Source: Nitrospira sp. (GTDB lineage Bacteria > Nitrospirota > Nitrospiria > Nitrospirales > Nitrospiraceae). Taken from it: a DNA stretch of 64,000 nt. The stretch spans positions 62,001-126,000 of the forward strand of contig JALDRG010000011.1 of the NCBI GenBank assembly GCA_031315995.1. The letters are read 5' to 3'. Both the position numbers and the translations under genes were made by a program. This document shows positions 26,921 through 35,908 of the stretch, one piece after another; within the stretch, counting starts at the first letter, position 1, and every line of letters starts with the position of its first letter. The notes below the pieces were generated by a model. It saw only the letters and a list, made by a program, of their open reading frames with translations. It was not told where the DNA came from and did no database searches.

Positions 26921-29863
26921 ATGGCATTCCTCTCGCGCCATCGAACGCTTCTGCTGATAGTATTGTGCGGGCTCATCGCCCTGTACGCCGTGCTGGGGTT
27001 TTTCGGCGTACCCTATGCCGTCAAGACCTACGGCATTCCAGCCCTGTCCGAGCGACTACAGCATCCTGTCTTGTTGAAGGAGATCTCGTTCAATCCCTTC
27101 ACCTTTGCTCTGACGGTCTCGGAGTTCGAAATTCAACAGGCGAATCAGCGGCCGATGCTCGGGTTCGGCGAGTTGTTCGTTGATTTCGAAGCGACCTCGA
27201 TCGTCCGGTCGTCCTACCTGTTCGACGAGATCCGGCTGACCTTTCCGTTCGGCTTTGTGCATCTTCCTGCGAGAGGCAAGCTCAACCTCCTCGGTCTGAT
27301 CCCTCAGACGACCGACAAGGGTGAGGGAGCGGAGTCGCCGTCGTCGAGTGACAACGCGGAAGACTCGTCCATGCCTCCCGTCGACATCCGCCTCTTGAGC
27401 ATCACGCAGGGGGTCATCGAATACCGGGATGACACTAAACGAAAACCGATCATGATCGACGTCGTGCCGATCGAAATTACCCTTCAAAACTTCAGCACGC
27501 GACGGGGGGAAGAAAATGCCTATGCCTTCACGGCTGAATTCGGGAAGGGAGAAACCCTGACGTGGGAAGGAGCGATCCACCTCGATCCATTACAATCGAC
27601 CGGGAAAGTGACGTTATCCAACGTGAAGTTGAACACCTTTTGGCCGAGCATCCGTGATCAATTTCATTTCGAGATCCTGAGCGGCGCGGTTCAGGTCGAT
27701 GCGCGTTATCGTTTCGATATGAAGGAGACTCCCTTTAATCTGCAACTGAGTGACGGAAGCATTGCGCTGTCCGATTTTCGGTTGGCCTCCGACAGGGTGA
27801 GTGATCCGCTCATTACCCTCCCATCGTTGGAACTCGACGAAATTCGTCTGGATCTCCCAGCACGAGACCTCGGGGTCGGAACTATTCGGGCGTCAGGGGC
27901 GCAGGTTCGGACCTGGTTGGAACAGGACGGGGCCATAAATTTCAGTGGGCTCTTTGTTCCGGTGGCAGGAGAAAAGGAGACCGACCCGCCCGCTTCGGAG
28001 GACACCGCACCCTGGACGGTGGAGGTGCAGAAGGTGGAGGTGGCGAAGGCACAGGTTGCTTTCGAGGATCGCAGCCTGCAGACCCCCGTGAACCTGGCGA
28101 TCGACGATTTGCAGGCGACAGTCACAGACATCCGTTTGCCGCCGAACGGGTCGCTTCCGATTACCGCCAGCCTTCGGCTCAACAAACAGGGAAGCCTGGA
28201 GACCGACGGCACGGTGCAGATCGACCCCCTTCAAGCCGATCTCAAGCTGACCCTGGCGCACATCGGCATTCGCCCGTTTCAACCCTATCTCGATCAAATG
28301 GTGCAGCTCGACGTAAGGGAAGGGGAACTCGAACTCGCGGGCGAGGCGCAATACCGAAGTCGGCACGAGGCGGAACCGTTGTTGCGGTACCAGGGCCAAC
28401 TCGGGATCGACAAGCTGGATGTGACCGATGCGGCCTCAGACAAAAAACTGCTTGGTTGGACCGCGCTGGATCTGAGCGAGATCGCATTGGAAGTGGCGCC
28501 CACCACGGTCAAGATCGGGGAGATCGCCATGCGTGATCCGGCGATTCAATTGGTCACGGCCGAAGACGGGACGATGAACGTCACTCGCGCCTTGCGTTCC
28601 CCTGAGCAGGTCGGAACGCAACAGGAGCCGTCCAAGCCGGTGAATACAGCAGGGGGCAAGAAAGAGACGCCGCCGATTCCGATTTCCATCGGCGTCGTGA
28701 CGCTGTCGAACCTGTCCGCCACCTATGTGGACGAGTCCATCCAACCGACCGTCACCACCGGAATTTCAGACCTCCGCGGCAGCATCAAGGGGCTGTCCTC
28801 AAAGCAAGTGGCCAAGGCCGAGGTCTCGTTGAGCGGGAAGGTGGATCGGGTGGCACCGCTCAAGATTCACGGCAAGATCAATCCACTCAGTGAGCTGACC
28901 TATACGGATCTCAAGGTGGTGCTCGATGGCATGGATCTGACCGCGGTGTCACCCTATGCGGGCAAATATGCCGGATTCCCGATTACCAAAGGGAAGCTCT
29001 CCCTGGATTTGAAGTATCTGGTGTCGAAAAAGAAATTGGTCGGGGAAAACGACGTGCTCATCGATCAGCTCACGTTCGGCAAGGAAACCGACAGTCCCGA
29101 TGCGACCAACTTGCCGGTCGGACTGGCAGTCGCCTTGCTCAAGGATCGGCGTGGGCGGATCGACATCGACTTGCCGGTGCGGGGAGATCTCAGCGAGCCT
29201 GATTTTCACTACGGACAGGTCGTGCTCGATGCGTTGGTCAACTTGATTACGAAAGTCGCCACCTCTCCATTCGCCGCGCTGGGGAGTTTGATAGGAGGCA
29301 GCGGTGAGGAACTGCAGTTCATCGGGTTCAAGCCAGGCAGTCAGGAAATCGAGGATGCGGCAGAGGAGAAAGTCAAAACGTTGATCAAGGCACTCAACGA
29401 ACGGCCGGCCTTGCGTCTGGAGGTCATCGGGACCGCGGATCCCAAACGAGACCGGGATGCCTTGGCCACGTTGAAGGTGGAGGCTGAATTGCAGCGGCGC
29501 TTCACGCATGGCGGAAAGACCAATCTGCAAGCCACGCTTTCGAAAGACCGTGAGCTTGCTCTGCTCGGCGACCTGTATGCGGAAAAATTAGGCAAACAAC
29601 CGACTAAACGCACACAGGTGTCCGGAGGAGAGTCCGTCGAGCGGGTGCTGACGGCGGAAGAAATTCGGCAGCAACTCGTGCCGGCCATGCCGGTCGAGGA
29701 GGGGGAATTGCGCAGGCTCGCACAGGACCGCGCCAAGGCGATCCGCGAAACACTGATGGCGACGGGAGAGATGTCCGAAGACCGGGTCTTTCTCGTAGAG
29801 GCCGAGGTGACCGCATCCGAAGGGGAAAGGATTCCAGCTCGTTTGAACCTGACGGGAGGGTGA
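26921..29863 (+). CDS. DUF748 (AsmA-like) large envelope protein
   Basis: A 980-residue protein with one N-terminal membrane helix (residues 8-30) and a long periplasmic body. The opening YGIPALSERLQHPVLLKEISFN and following FNPFTFALTVSEFEIQ are typical of DUF748/AsmA proteins, which form long beta-taco bridges and are linked to lipid transport or outer-membrane homeostasis. Repeated blocks (DLSLPARD-type, VKVELAKAQVAFED) support a repetitive fold. A more helical C-terminal region from about residue 780 has an OmpA-like tail: FKPGSQEIEDAAEEKVKTL, then LRLEVIGTADPKRD, which could bind peptidoglycan. It starts 17 bases after tRNA-Arg with no clear ribosome site. Confidence 0.85.
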   Translation: MAFLSRHRTLLLIVLCGLIALYAVLGFFGVPYAVKTYGIPALSERLQHPVLLKEISFNPFTFALTVSEFEIQQANQRPMLGFGELFVDFEATSIVRSSYLFDEIRLTFPFGFVHLPARGKLNLLGLIPQTTDKGEGAESPSSSDNAEDSSMPPVDIRLLSITQGVIEYRDDTKRKPIMIDVVPIEITLQNFSTRRGEENAYAFTAEFGKGETLTWEGAIHLDPLQSTGKVTLSNVKLNTFWPSIRDQFHFEILSGAVQVDARYRFDMKETPFNLQLSDGSIALSDFRLASDRVSDPLITLPSLELDEIRLDLPARDLGVGTIRASGAQVRTWLEQDGAINFSGLFVPVAGEKETDPPASEDTAPWTVEVQKVEVAKAQVAFEDRSLQTPVNLAIDDLQATVTDIRLPPNGSLPITASLRLNKQGSLETDGTVQIDPLQADLKLTLAHIGIRPFQPYLDQMVQLDVREGELELAGEAQYRSRHEAEPLLRYQGQLGIDKLDVTDAASDKKLLGWTALDLSEIALEVAPTTVKIGEIAMRDPAIQLVTAEDGTMNVTRALRSPEQVGTQQEPSKPVNTAGGKKETPPIPISIGVVTLSNLSATYVDESIQPTVTTGISDLRGSIKGLSSKQVAKAEVSLSGKVDRVAPLKIHGKINPLSELTYTDLKVVLDGMDLTAVSPYAGKYAGFPITKGKLSLDLKYLVSKKKLVGENDVLIDQLTFGKETDSPDATNLPVGLAVALLKDRRGRIDIDLPVRGDLSEPDFHYGQVVLDALVNLITKVATSPFAALGSLIGGSGEELQFIGFKPGSQEIEDAAEEKVKTLIKALNERPALRLEVIGTADPKRDRDALATLKVEAELQRRFTHGGKTNLQATLSKDRELALLGDLYAEKLGKQPTKRTQVSGGESVERVLTAEEIRQQLVPAMPVEEGELRRLAQDRAKAIRETLMATGEMSEDRVFLVEAEVTASEGERIPARLNLTGG

Positions 29864-29880
29864 CCTTCCGGTCGTGAGAG

Positions 29881-30249
29881 TCAGACTTTCGATCCGTACC
29901 GCATCCGCGTGCCGTGCAGGAGCGAGAGTTCAATTTCACTCGCGCTCAATTCGAGGGGGAAATACGCTCCGGAGATCTTGGCCGCATTGATGCTTGCGCC
30001 TTCGAGTTTTGCTTTTCGGAAATCGATGCCTCGCAAATCGGCTTGCCGGAAGTAACACTCGCTGAAATCCAATCCATCGGTCTCCAGCCCACGCAGATCA
30101 AGTCCGCGCAGGTCACAGCGTGTCAGATCGACCGGTTCTCCTCCCGCTCGTTTGACGTTGAATTCCTTGATGCACCCCTCGCGAAGCAAGCGGTACATGG
30201 GATCGTTGGAGATTCGTAGTCCAGTGGACGAGGGTTTGGTGTTTTCCAT
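29881..30249 (-). CDS. pentapeptide-repeat protein
   Basis: A 122-residue protein whose centre (about residues 45-100) is built of A-(D/N)-L-x-x repeats: CDLRG, LDLRG, LDFSE, ADLRG, IDFRK, AKLEG, ASINA. These form a right-handed quadrilateral helix. The short head (MYRLLREGCIKEFNVKRAGG) and the LSLLHGTRMRYGSKV tail are non-repeat. The ATG at 30249 has GGAGGAG upstream; a longer frame begins inside the peroxiredoxin gene and is unlikely. No function can be given: the family includes gyrase-protecting proteins, but this one is short. It is divergent from the peroxiredoxin gene. Confidence 0.8.
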   Translation of the reverse strand: MENTKPSSTGLRISNDPMYRLLREGCIKEFNVKRAGGEPVDLTRCDLRGLDLRGLETDGLDFSECYFRQADLRGIDFRKAKLEGASINAAKISGAYFPLELSASEIELSLLHGTRMRYGSKV

Positions 30250-30460
30250 GCAGTCTCCTCCGGCACCTGGGTTTCTTATCGGATACCTGAGGGAAAACTT
30301 GAGAAGGCCGCTGTCGTTTGTGCGTGCCGCTGGCCTCACGGCTCCGTTCTGGAGAGCTTCCGCTTGCGCCGGACTCCTCAGAAACGGTACTCTTAATTCG
30401 TCTTTCTGCACTCTAATCAGTATCATCACCACGTCCGGCCGAACATTGAAGGAGGAAACC

Positions 30461-31096
30461 ATGGGATTACGATTGGGGGATGAGGCCCCGAATTTTACAG
30501 CGGAGACGACGGAAGGGACGGTCAATTTCCACGAGTGGCTGGGAGGCGGGTGGGGAATTCTTTTTTCACACCCCAAGGATTATACCCCGGTGTGCACGAC
30601 GGAATTAGGGTACATGGCGAAGATCAAAGGGGAGTTCGATAAGCGCGGGGTGAAGATTTTGGCCATCAGTGTGGATCCATTGGATTCACATCGCGGTTGG
30701 ACCAAGGATATCAACGAAACCCAGAACTGTACGGTCAGTTACCCGATCATTGCCGACCCTGAGAAGAAGGTCGCCGATCTGTATGACATGATCCACCCGA
30801 ATTCGCTCGACAGCATGACGGTGCGATCGGTGTTTGTGATCGGACCCGATAAGAAGATCAAGTTGATGCTGACGTACCCGGCCTCCTGCGGAAGGAACTT
30901 CGACGAATTGCTGCGGGTGGTGGATTCCCTCCAGCTGACCGCGAAATATAAGGTCGCGACTCCGGTCAACTGGAAAGACGGGCAAGATTGCATCATCACG
31001 CCGGCGGTGAACGATGCCGAAGCCAAGACCCTGTTTCCGAAAGGGTTCAAGGCAGTGAAGCCGTATCTGCGGCTGACGCCTCAGCCTAATAAGTAG
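30461..31096 (+). CDS. 1-Cys peroxiredoxin (Prx6 type)
   Basis: Reduces hydrogen and organic peroxides. The 211 residues carry the Prx6 layout: LGDEAPNFTAETTEG, then HPKDYTPVCTTELG with the peroxidatic Cys45 in P-V-C-T, DPLDSHRGW, and a long C-terminal dimer arm with PYLRLTPQP. No resolving cysteine in the usual 2-Cys position is seen, although other cysteines occur (NCTVSYP, ASCGRNF). GGAGG lies just before the ATG; longer upstream frames overlap the pentapeptide gene. A strong hairpin follows the gene. Its divergent neighbour is the pentapeptide protein, so both may share one regulatory region of about 210 bases. Confidence 0.95.
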   Translation: MGLRLGDEAPNFTAETTEGTVNFHEWLGGGWGILFSHPKDYTPVCTTELGYMAKIKGEFDKRGVKILAISVDPLDSHRGWTKDINETQNCTVSYPIIADPEKKVADLYDMIHPNSLDSMTVRSVFVIGPDKKIKLMLTYPASCGRNFDELLRVVDSLQLTAKYKVATPVNWKDGQDCIITPAVNDAEAKTLFPKGFKAVKPYLRLTPQPNK

Positions 31097-31121
31097 TCGA
31101 TATCCTCGATAGTGGGAGAAA

Positions 31122-31153
31122 CAGAGGAGCCGGCCTGTGGGCCGGCTCCTCTG
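31122..31153 (+). terminator. terminator-like hairpin after peroxiredoxin gene
   Basis: A 13-bp perfect GC-rich stem (31122-31134 with 31141-31153) around a six-base loop, 26 bases after the stop. No T tract follows. Confidence 0.55.
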
Positions 31154-31264
31154 AGAGTACCGCCTGGTTTCAGGAGCGCACGTCAGGGATCCTTCGCCTC
31201 ATTCTCACCGCGTCCCGCAACCATTTTTACCCATCCACCCCGCGACCAGACCGGATGGGATTCG

Positions 31265-31520
31265 CTAGTGAATCCCCATCTTGACGCTGATCGGGCCGGC
31301 GAGGTCTTCTTCTTTGGCGCCTTCACGGAATCAGGACACGTCTCGTCCCCTTCCGGCTGGCCATGGCAGACCAGGCAGGTCTGGTTGTGGTAGAGCGGCA
31401 GCATGACGCGGAGGTGACGCTTGTGCTCTGTAGCCCAATAAAGAGATGGGGTGCCTGCCAGCGAGGTTGGATCGATGTAGAACGGATTGAGACGCACGCT
31501 GACTATTGAAGGAGAAGAGA
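31265..31520 (-). pseudogene. DUF3365 heme-protein remnant, frameshifted
   Basis: A broken fragment of a Tll0287/DUF3365-type protein. One frame reads HLRVMLPLYHNQTCLVCHGQ, with a C-x2-C-H heme site. Near 31320 it must shift frame to continue as EGAKEEDLAGPISVKMGIH and stop at 31265-31267, which fits the G-x-K-E-G-D-L-x-G-x-I-S-V end of that family. The 5' part is missing and overlaps the end of a PEP-CTERM pseudogene. So it is a degraded gene, not a working cytochrome. Confidence 0.55.
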
Positions 31521-32010
31521 ATTCCGCCGCGCCCACACGAGGACAGCCAAACCGCTTCCGAGAAGAAGGAGGGCTGCCGGCGCTGGTACCGCTTGCGGCT
31601 CGCCAAAGATGAAATCATCCATGGCGACAAGCGCCTTTTCCAGTGAGACGCCGAGGAACGACAGGCGGGTTGCGCCTGGTGTATTGAGGACGGTTTGCGT
31701 GCCCAAGCTGTTGGTGAAAGTCAAAAAACTCGATCGTGGTCGGACCGGCCAAATCAACATCGGTGAAGACTGAGCCGAACCCGCGCACCGCTCCGGGCTG
31801 ATTCGTGCCGGGCACGAAGAACCTCACATCAACGATATTGCTGTCGATGGCTGTAAGAAGTTTATGCGAGCTGAACACGGAAAAGCTGTTCGGGAACGAG
31901 GGATTGATGCTACCGAAGCGCACCGGTGTGGCCGATCCTGAGTTTGCACTGACCTTGAATCCGGACCCCGGGGTTTCAAACACGGCCCCGCGAGCAGAAT
32001 TGGAATTGAA
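31503..32010 (-). pseudogene. PEP-CTERM protein, N-terminally truncated and frameshifted
   Basis: Residues such as GNFFNSNSARGAVFETPGSG, VSANSGSATPVRFGSINPSF and VFTDVDLAGPTTIEFF belong to a known PEP-CTERM protein type. At a run of six A/T bases near 31722 the frame breaks and resumes one frame over as TFTNSLGTQTVLNTPGATRL. It then runs through VAMDDFIFGEP to the sorting signal VPAPAALLLLGSGLAVLVWA plus RRN. The N-terminus and signal peptide are missing at the upstream radical SAM gene. One base in the homopolymer could be a read error, but the missing 5' end argues for real decay. Confidence 0.65.
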
Positions 32011-32044
32011 GAAATTACCAGGCAGATGGATAGCAGACAGCACA

Positions 32045-34237
32045 TCAGACCAGGAGGAGACCTGCTTGGCGAATCGTTTGCCAGGGGGTGGTCTTGCTGA
32101 ATCGATCGAACCCGCGTGGGCCAGAGGCCGGAAACTGTTGACGCGCTTCGGCGAGACGGGGGTATTCGCGGGTGGTCCGGCTGGGCGCGGGACTCGCATC
32201 GTGGAGCAGCCGAAGTATCCATTCAGCGTGCTGGGACGCCAGGGTGATCGTAAAATCCTCGGTGCGACTCGGGAGAATGATTCTGATCCGAGCGGCTCCC
32301 GTTGAGGGCACTACGGGTCGGCCGCCGATCCAGACGCAGCGTCGTTCGGCAGTGAGTGGTGCGGGGGAAGACGCGCTCAGCGCGCGCTTAAGCCAGGTTC
32401 GTGCCACACGGGGTGGCGTAACAGGATGTGAAAACCAGCGTTGTGCAGGCATGTCGAAGCCGGCCTGTTCCATGTAGTTGAGCAACGCTGCCCGCAGGCC
32501 TTCGCCGAGCCAAGCCGGGCAGGTGGCGGTGGGATCGGCATGACGGAGATCGTTTTCGGCAAACCCTCCGAATGCCGGGCCGAGAATGGTGATGCCTTCC
32601 GCGGTGGGGTTGAGCCCGATCGGACTATGCGCCGTGGCCGTGAATTTGTGCCAGAAGGCGGACTGGAGCAGATTGTTCGCGAACAGTTGCCGCACGCGTT
32701 CCAACGAATCCACGGTGTCTGCGATGGTCTCGCCGGGGCACCCATACATGAGATAGGCGTGGACCAGAATGCCTGCCTGGCGAAACGCCGCCGCGACCCG
32801 GGCGGTTTGATCCACGGTGATTCCTTTCTTCATCCGTTCCAGCAGGCGATCCGATGCCGCTTCGAGACCCGCGGTGATGGCGATGCAGCCGGATGCCGCC
32901 AGCAGTCGAGCCAAGTCGGGTGAGAAGGCTTCCTCGAATCGAATGTTGCCCCACCAGGAAATGGTCGTCCCTGTTTCCAGCAGGCCTAGGGCCAGGGCTT
33001 TCAGCGCTGCAGGCGGCGCGGCTTCGTCCACAAAATGGAACCCTCGCTGCCCGGTTTCTTGAATCAGAGCCGTGATCTGCTTGAGCAAGACGTCGGTCGG
33101 CGTCATCTCATACCGCGCGATGTAGTTCAGCCCGACATCGCAGAAGGTGCATTGCTTCCAATAACAGCCGTGCGCGACGGTCAGCTTGTTCCAGTGCCCC
33201 TCCGACCAGAGTCGATGCATCGGATTGAAACTGTCGAGGATCGAGAGGTAGTCGGCCAACGGCAATCCTGCATAGGTCGGTGTGCCGAGTTCGTGCATCG
33301 GAACGTCCGGTTCGACGCTGCCGTCTCGAAATAGCACGGTCTCGTTCCGACACAGATAGGTCCGGCGAAGCAGGGTATCCGGCCGTTCGCCGGCGACGTG
33401 TTCGAGGAGGCAGAGGAGCGGGCGTTCGCCGTCGTCGAGCGTGACAAAGTCCACGTATTGGAACAGTCGCGGGTCTTTCAGCCGTCTCAGCTCGGTGTTT
33501 ACATATCCGCCGCCCAAGACGACGACGGTACCCGGATGCCGTCTCTTGAGCGCTTGCGCAATTCGCAACGCCCCGAACAGATTACCAGGAAAGGGAACTG
33601 TGAGGCCGACGATATCGGGAGTCGTTCGGCGTATGTGCGGCCACAGCGCGTCAAGCAACAACTCGTCCGTGAGGCTGAGGGGTTGAGCCAGGGCATCTTC
33701 GATGGGGTCGAATGACGAGGTGGCCTGTACGATGTGCTCGGCGTACCGATTCAGGGCTAAATGGGGCGCGACGGTACTCTGGAGGAGGTCGGTCAGATCT
33801 TCGATGTAGAGCGTGGCGCGATGTCGAGCCGTGTCGGACGGTGAGGAGGGGAGGGATCCCTGTCCGGGCCGACGATCACCGGCAAAGCGAGGGCCTTCCG
33901 GAAGAAAACCCGGACGGGCGAGAAGGGGGGCCAACATCGGGTCCTTTCCCTGAAGAAACGCGATCACCGGCTCGACGGTATCGAGATAGGTGTCTTGCAG
34001 CGCCAGGATCTGTTGGATCTCTCCTCGCCACGGCCGGTCTGTCCGTCTGATACGGGTGAACGCCTGCTCCAATCCGACTCGCGAGAAGAGACGGAGGACC
34101 ATTTCGAGGCCGAGGTCGGCCTGCGCCGCCTCATAGCCATGGGCACGCAGGAAGCCCGTCAGATAGGCGGTGGCCGGGTAGGGCGTATTCAATTGGGTCA
34201 GCGGGGGAATGAGAAGCAGGACACGAGGCAAAGCCAT
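32045..34237 (-). CDS. B12-binding radical SAM protein
   Basis: A 730-residue member of the cobalamin-binding radical SAM superfamily. An N-terminal B12-like domain (about 1-260: VLLLIPPLTQLNTPYPATAY, then GTVVVLGGGYVNTE near 240) is followed by a radical SAM core with the cluster motif C-x3-C-x2-C (HGCYWKQCTFCD near residue 358) and MYGCPGETIADT near 508. The C-terminal 200 residues, with many Trp and His, look like an extra substrate domain. These enzymes do methylations, thiolations or ring rearrangements; the substrate cannot be read from sequence. No partner genes follow, only two pseudogenes. Confidence 0.85.
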   Translation of the reverse strand: MALPRVLLLIPPLTQLNTPYPATAYLTGFLRAHGYEAAQADLGLEMVLRLFSRVGLEQAFTRIRRTDRPWRGEIQQILALQDTYLDTVEPVIAFLQGKDPMLAPLLARPGFLPEGPRFAGDRRPGQGSLPSSPSDTARHRATLYIEDLTDLLQSTVAPHLALNRYAEHIVQATSSFDPIEDALAQPLSLTDELLLDALWPHIRRTTPDIVGLTVPFPGNLFGALRIAQALKRRHPGTVVVLGGGYVNTELRRLKDPRLFQYVDFVTLDDGERPLLCLLEHVAGERPDTLLRRTYLCRNETVLFRDGSVEPDVPMHELGTPTYAGLPLADYLSILDSFNPMHRLWSEGHWNKLTVAHGCYWKQCTFCDVGLNYIARYEMTPTDVLLKQITALIQETGQRGFHFVDEAAPPAALKALALGLLETGTTISWWGNIRFEEAFSPDLARLLAASGCIAITAGLEAASDRLLERMKKGITVDQTARVAAAFRQAGILVHAYLMYGCPGETIADTVDSLERVRQLFANNLLQSAFWHKFTATAHSPIGLNPTAEGITILGPAFGGFAENDLRHADPTATCPAWLGEGLRAALLNYMEQAGFDMPAQRWFSHPVTPPRVARTWLKRALSASSPAPLTAERRCVWIGGRPVVPSTGAARIRIILPSRTEDFTITLASQHAEWILRLLHDASPAPSRTTREYPRLAEARQQFPASGPRGFDRFSKTTPWQTIRQAGLLLV

Positions 34238-34305
34238 GCGAGGGAAATACCATACTGCACGGCATGGCTGCCAGCCGTGGGGTCAGGCCTTGATGTCCTG
34301 TCTGT

Positions 34306-35646
34306 TCAGGCCGTACGCATGGACGCTTGGATGAAATACCCGGTCCATCGTTTGATGCGGAAGTACTCCACCACTTCTTGGGCCAACTCCTCGCGTGGCA
34401 TGGCCCTGAGGATGGTCAGCCCGGACTGTTCCAAAAGGTCAACGGTGTGAGGCTGTTCTGGCGGCGCGGTGTGGTCGTAGATCAGTACGAGGGGCTTGAG
34501 CCGGTGTTTGAAGTTGATGTTGAGCACCAGTCCGAGGGCGTTGTCGGACAACGCGACCACCGTTCCGGGCGGATACACGCCCAGCGTATGGATCATGGCC
34601 ACGACCACATCCGGGGCAAACAGCTGGTTTTGATGCCGATACATGGTGGCCAAGGCCTCCGCCGGCGAGAGGGCCTCCTCAGGATGGAGGCTGTTGACCA
34701 GAGTATCATAGTGATCGACGGCGCTGACGATTCTGGTGGGGAGCGAGATTTGATCGCCCTTGAGCCTCTCGGGATAGCCGGAACCATCCAGCCGTTCGTG
34801 GTGACAGCGAATGACGTCCAGCACTTCTTCTGGAAACCCGGGGTATCGTCTGAGCATTTCCACCCCAAGGTACGGGTGAAGCTGATACTTCACATTCTCC
34901 ACTGCGGAGCGGCGCGCACGGCTCTGTAATATATGGCGCGGGATGCGCTGCTCTCCAACGTCGAGCAGTAGTCCAGCCATACCGATCAGTTGAAGTGCCT
35001 CCTGGTCGATATCGAAATGCTGCGCCACCATCATGGAAAGTGTGGCGACATTGAGGGCATGGAGGACGCTCGCATTGCCGATATCTTCGGGATCGAAGGC
35101 GCTGGCTACCGTGCCGGCGGCCTCCGTATTGGTCAGCAGTGCGCTGAGTCCGCCGATCATGCCCTGGGCGGAGCGCAATCCCTCCTCGGACCCCGTCGTG
35201 AGATCTTTCATCATCTGCGAACTCGTGTCCAGCATTTGGCGATAGGCCTCGGAGGCCAATTCCACCGCCTGATGATAGTCGCCGTGGGTCGGCAGCTCTT
35301 CGTCGGTCGGCGAAACATTCGGCTCGGCGACGGCCTGATTCGGCGCGGTCACTGTCGTCGTGTTCGACGGGGCCGGAGCCGGCGCGAGCGGGGTCCCGTC
35401 CGCGTCCACCTCTGCATCCGAATCAGACTCCCGTGGATAAACCAAAACGGTGGCCAACCCGAGTCCACGGATTGTCGCGATCTGGCTTTGGGAGGTCAGT
35501 TTAAAGGAACGTCGTGGGAACGGGTGCCGAAACCAGGAGCAATTGAGATCGACATACATGCCGAGTCGAAGATGCTCAGGCCGGAGGACGATGGTGCCAG
35601 ACGTGTCGAGTTTGGAAGAGTCGTCGGAGGTTCGGGCCAAGGCCAT
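34306..35646 (-). CDS. HD-GYP protein with DUF3391 N-terminus and lost HD dyad
   Basis: A 446-residue protein from the ATG at 35646. DUF3391 (about 20-85) has VLRPEHLRLGMYVDLNCSWF, then SFKLTSQSQIATIRGL. The HD-GYP domain (about 185-350) keeps the GYP half, CHHERLDGSGYPERLKG near 280. The first half reads MAGLLLDVGEQRIP near 226 where active enzymes have L-L-H-D-I-G-K. The His is Leu and the Lys is Glu, so metal binding and cyclic-di-GMP hydrolysis are probably lost, or the protein is a sensor. A Pro/Ala-rich linker (about 90-130) separates the two. A longer upstream frame is not supported by a ribosome site. Confidence 0.85.
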   Translation of the reverse strand: MALARTSDDSSKLDTSGTIVLRPEHLRLGMYVDLNCSWFRHPFPRRSFKLTSQSQIATIRGLGLATVLVYPRESDSDAEVDADGTPLAPAPAPSNTTTVTAPNQAVAEPNVSPTDEELPTHGDYHQAVELASEAYRQMLDTSSQMMKDLTTGSEEGLRSAQGMIGGLSALLTNTEAAGTVASAFDPEDIGNASVLHALNVATLSMMVAQHFDIDQEALQLIGMAGLLLDVGEQRIPRHILQSRARRSAVENVKYQLHPYLGVEMLRRYPGFPEEVLDVIRCHHERLDGSGYPERLKGDQISLPTRIVSAVDHYDTLVNSLHPEEALSPAEALATMYRHQNQLFAPDVVVAMIHTLGVYPPGTVVALSDNALGLVLNINFKHRLKPLVLIYDHTAPPEQPHTVDLLEQSGLTILRAMPREELAQEVVEYFRIKRWTGYFIQASMRTA

Positions 35647-35908
35647 GGTTCTTTCTTCTGCAGACGAACGGGCGGTCCCTGATGAGGACGTCAGGCTAGG
35701 GACTGTATCGGATGGGGGGAGATGAAACTTGACGCAGCAACGGGGAATGATGGAGAGGCGGGTACCCATGTCGCGTCGGTCTCGTCTGCTGCGAGAGTCG
35801 ACATGGATTCGATAAGCGGTGTGGAAATATTGTGTTCGTATAGTAAATATTTAATTGATATATAAGCGGCTTACGTTCATTAGATGAATCTTTACATCAT
35901 GTCATTAG

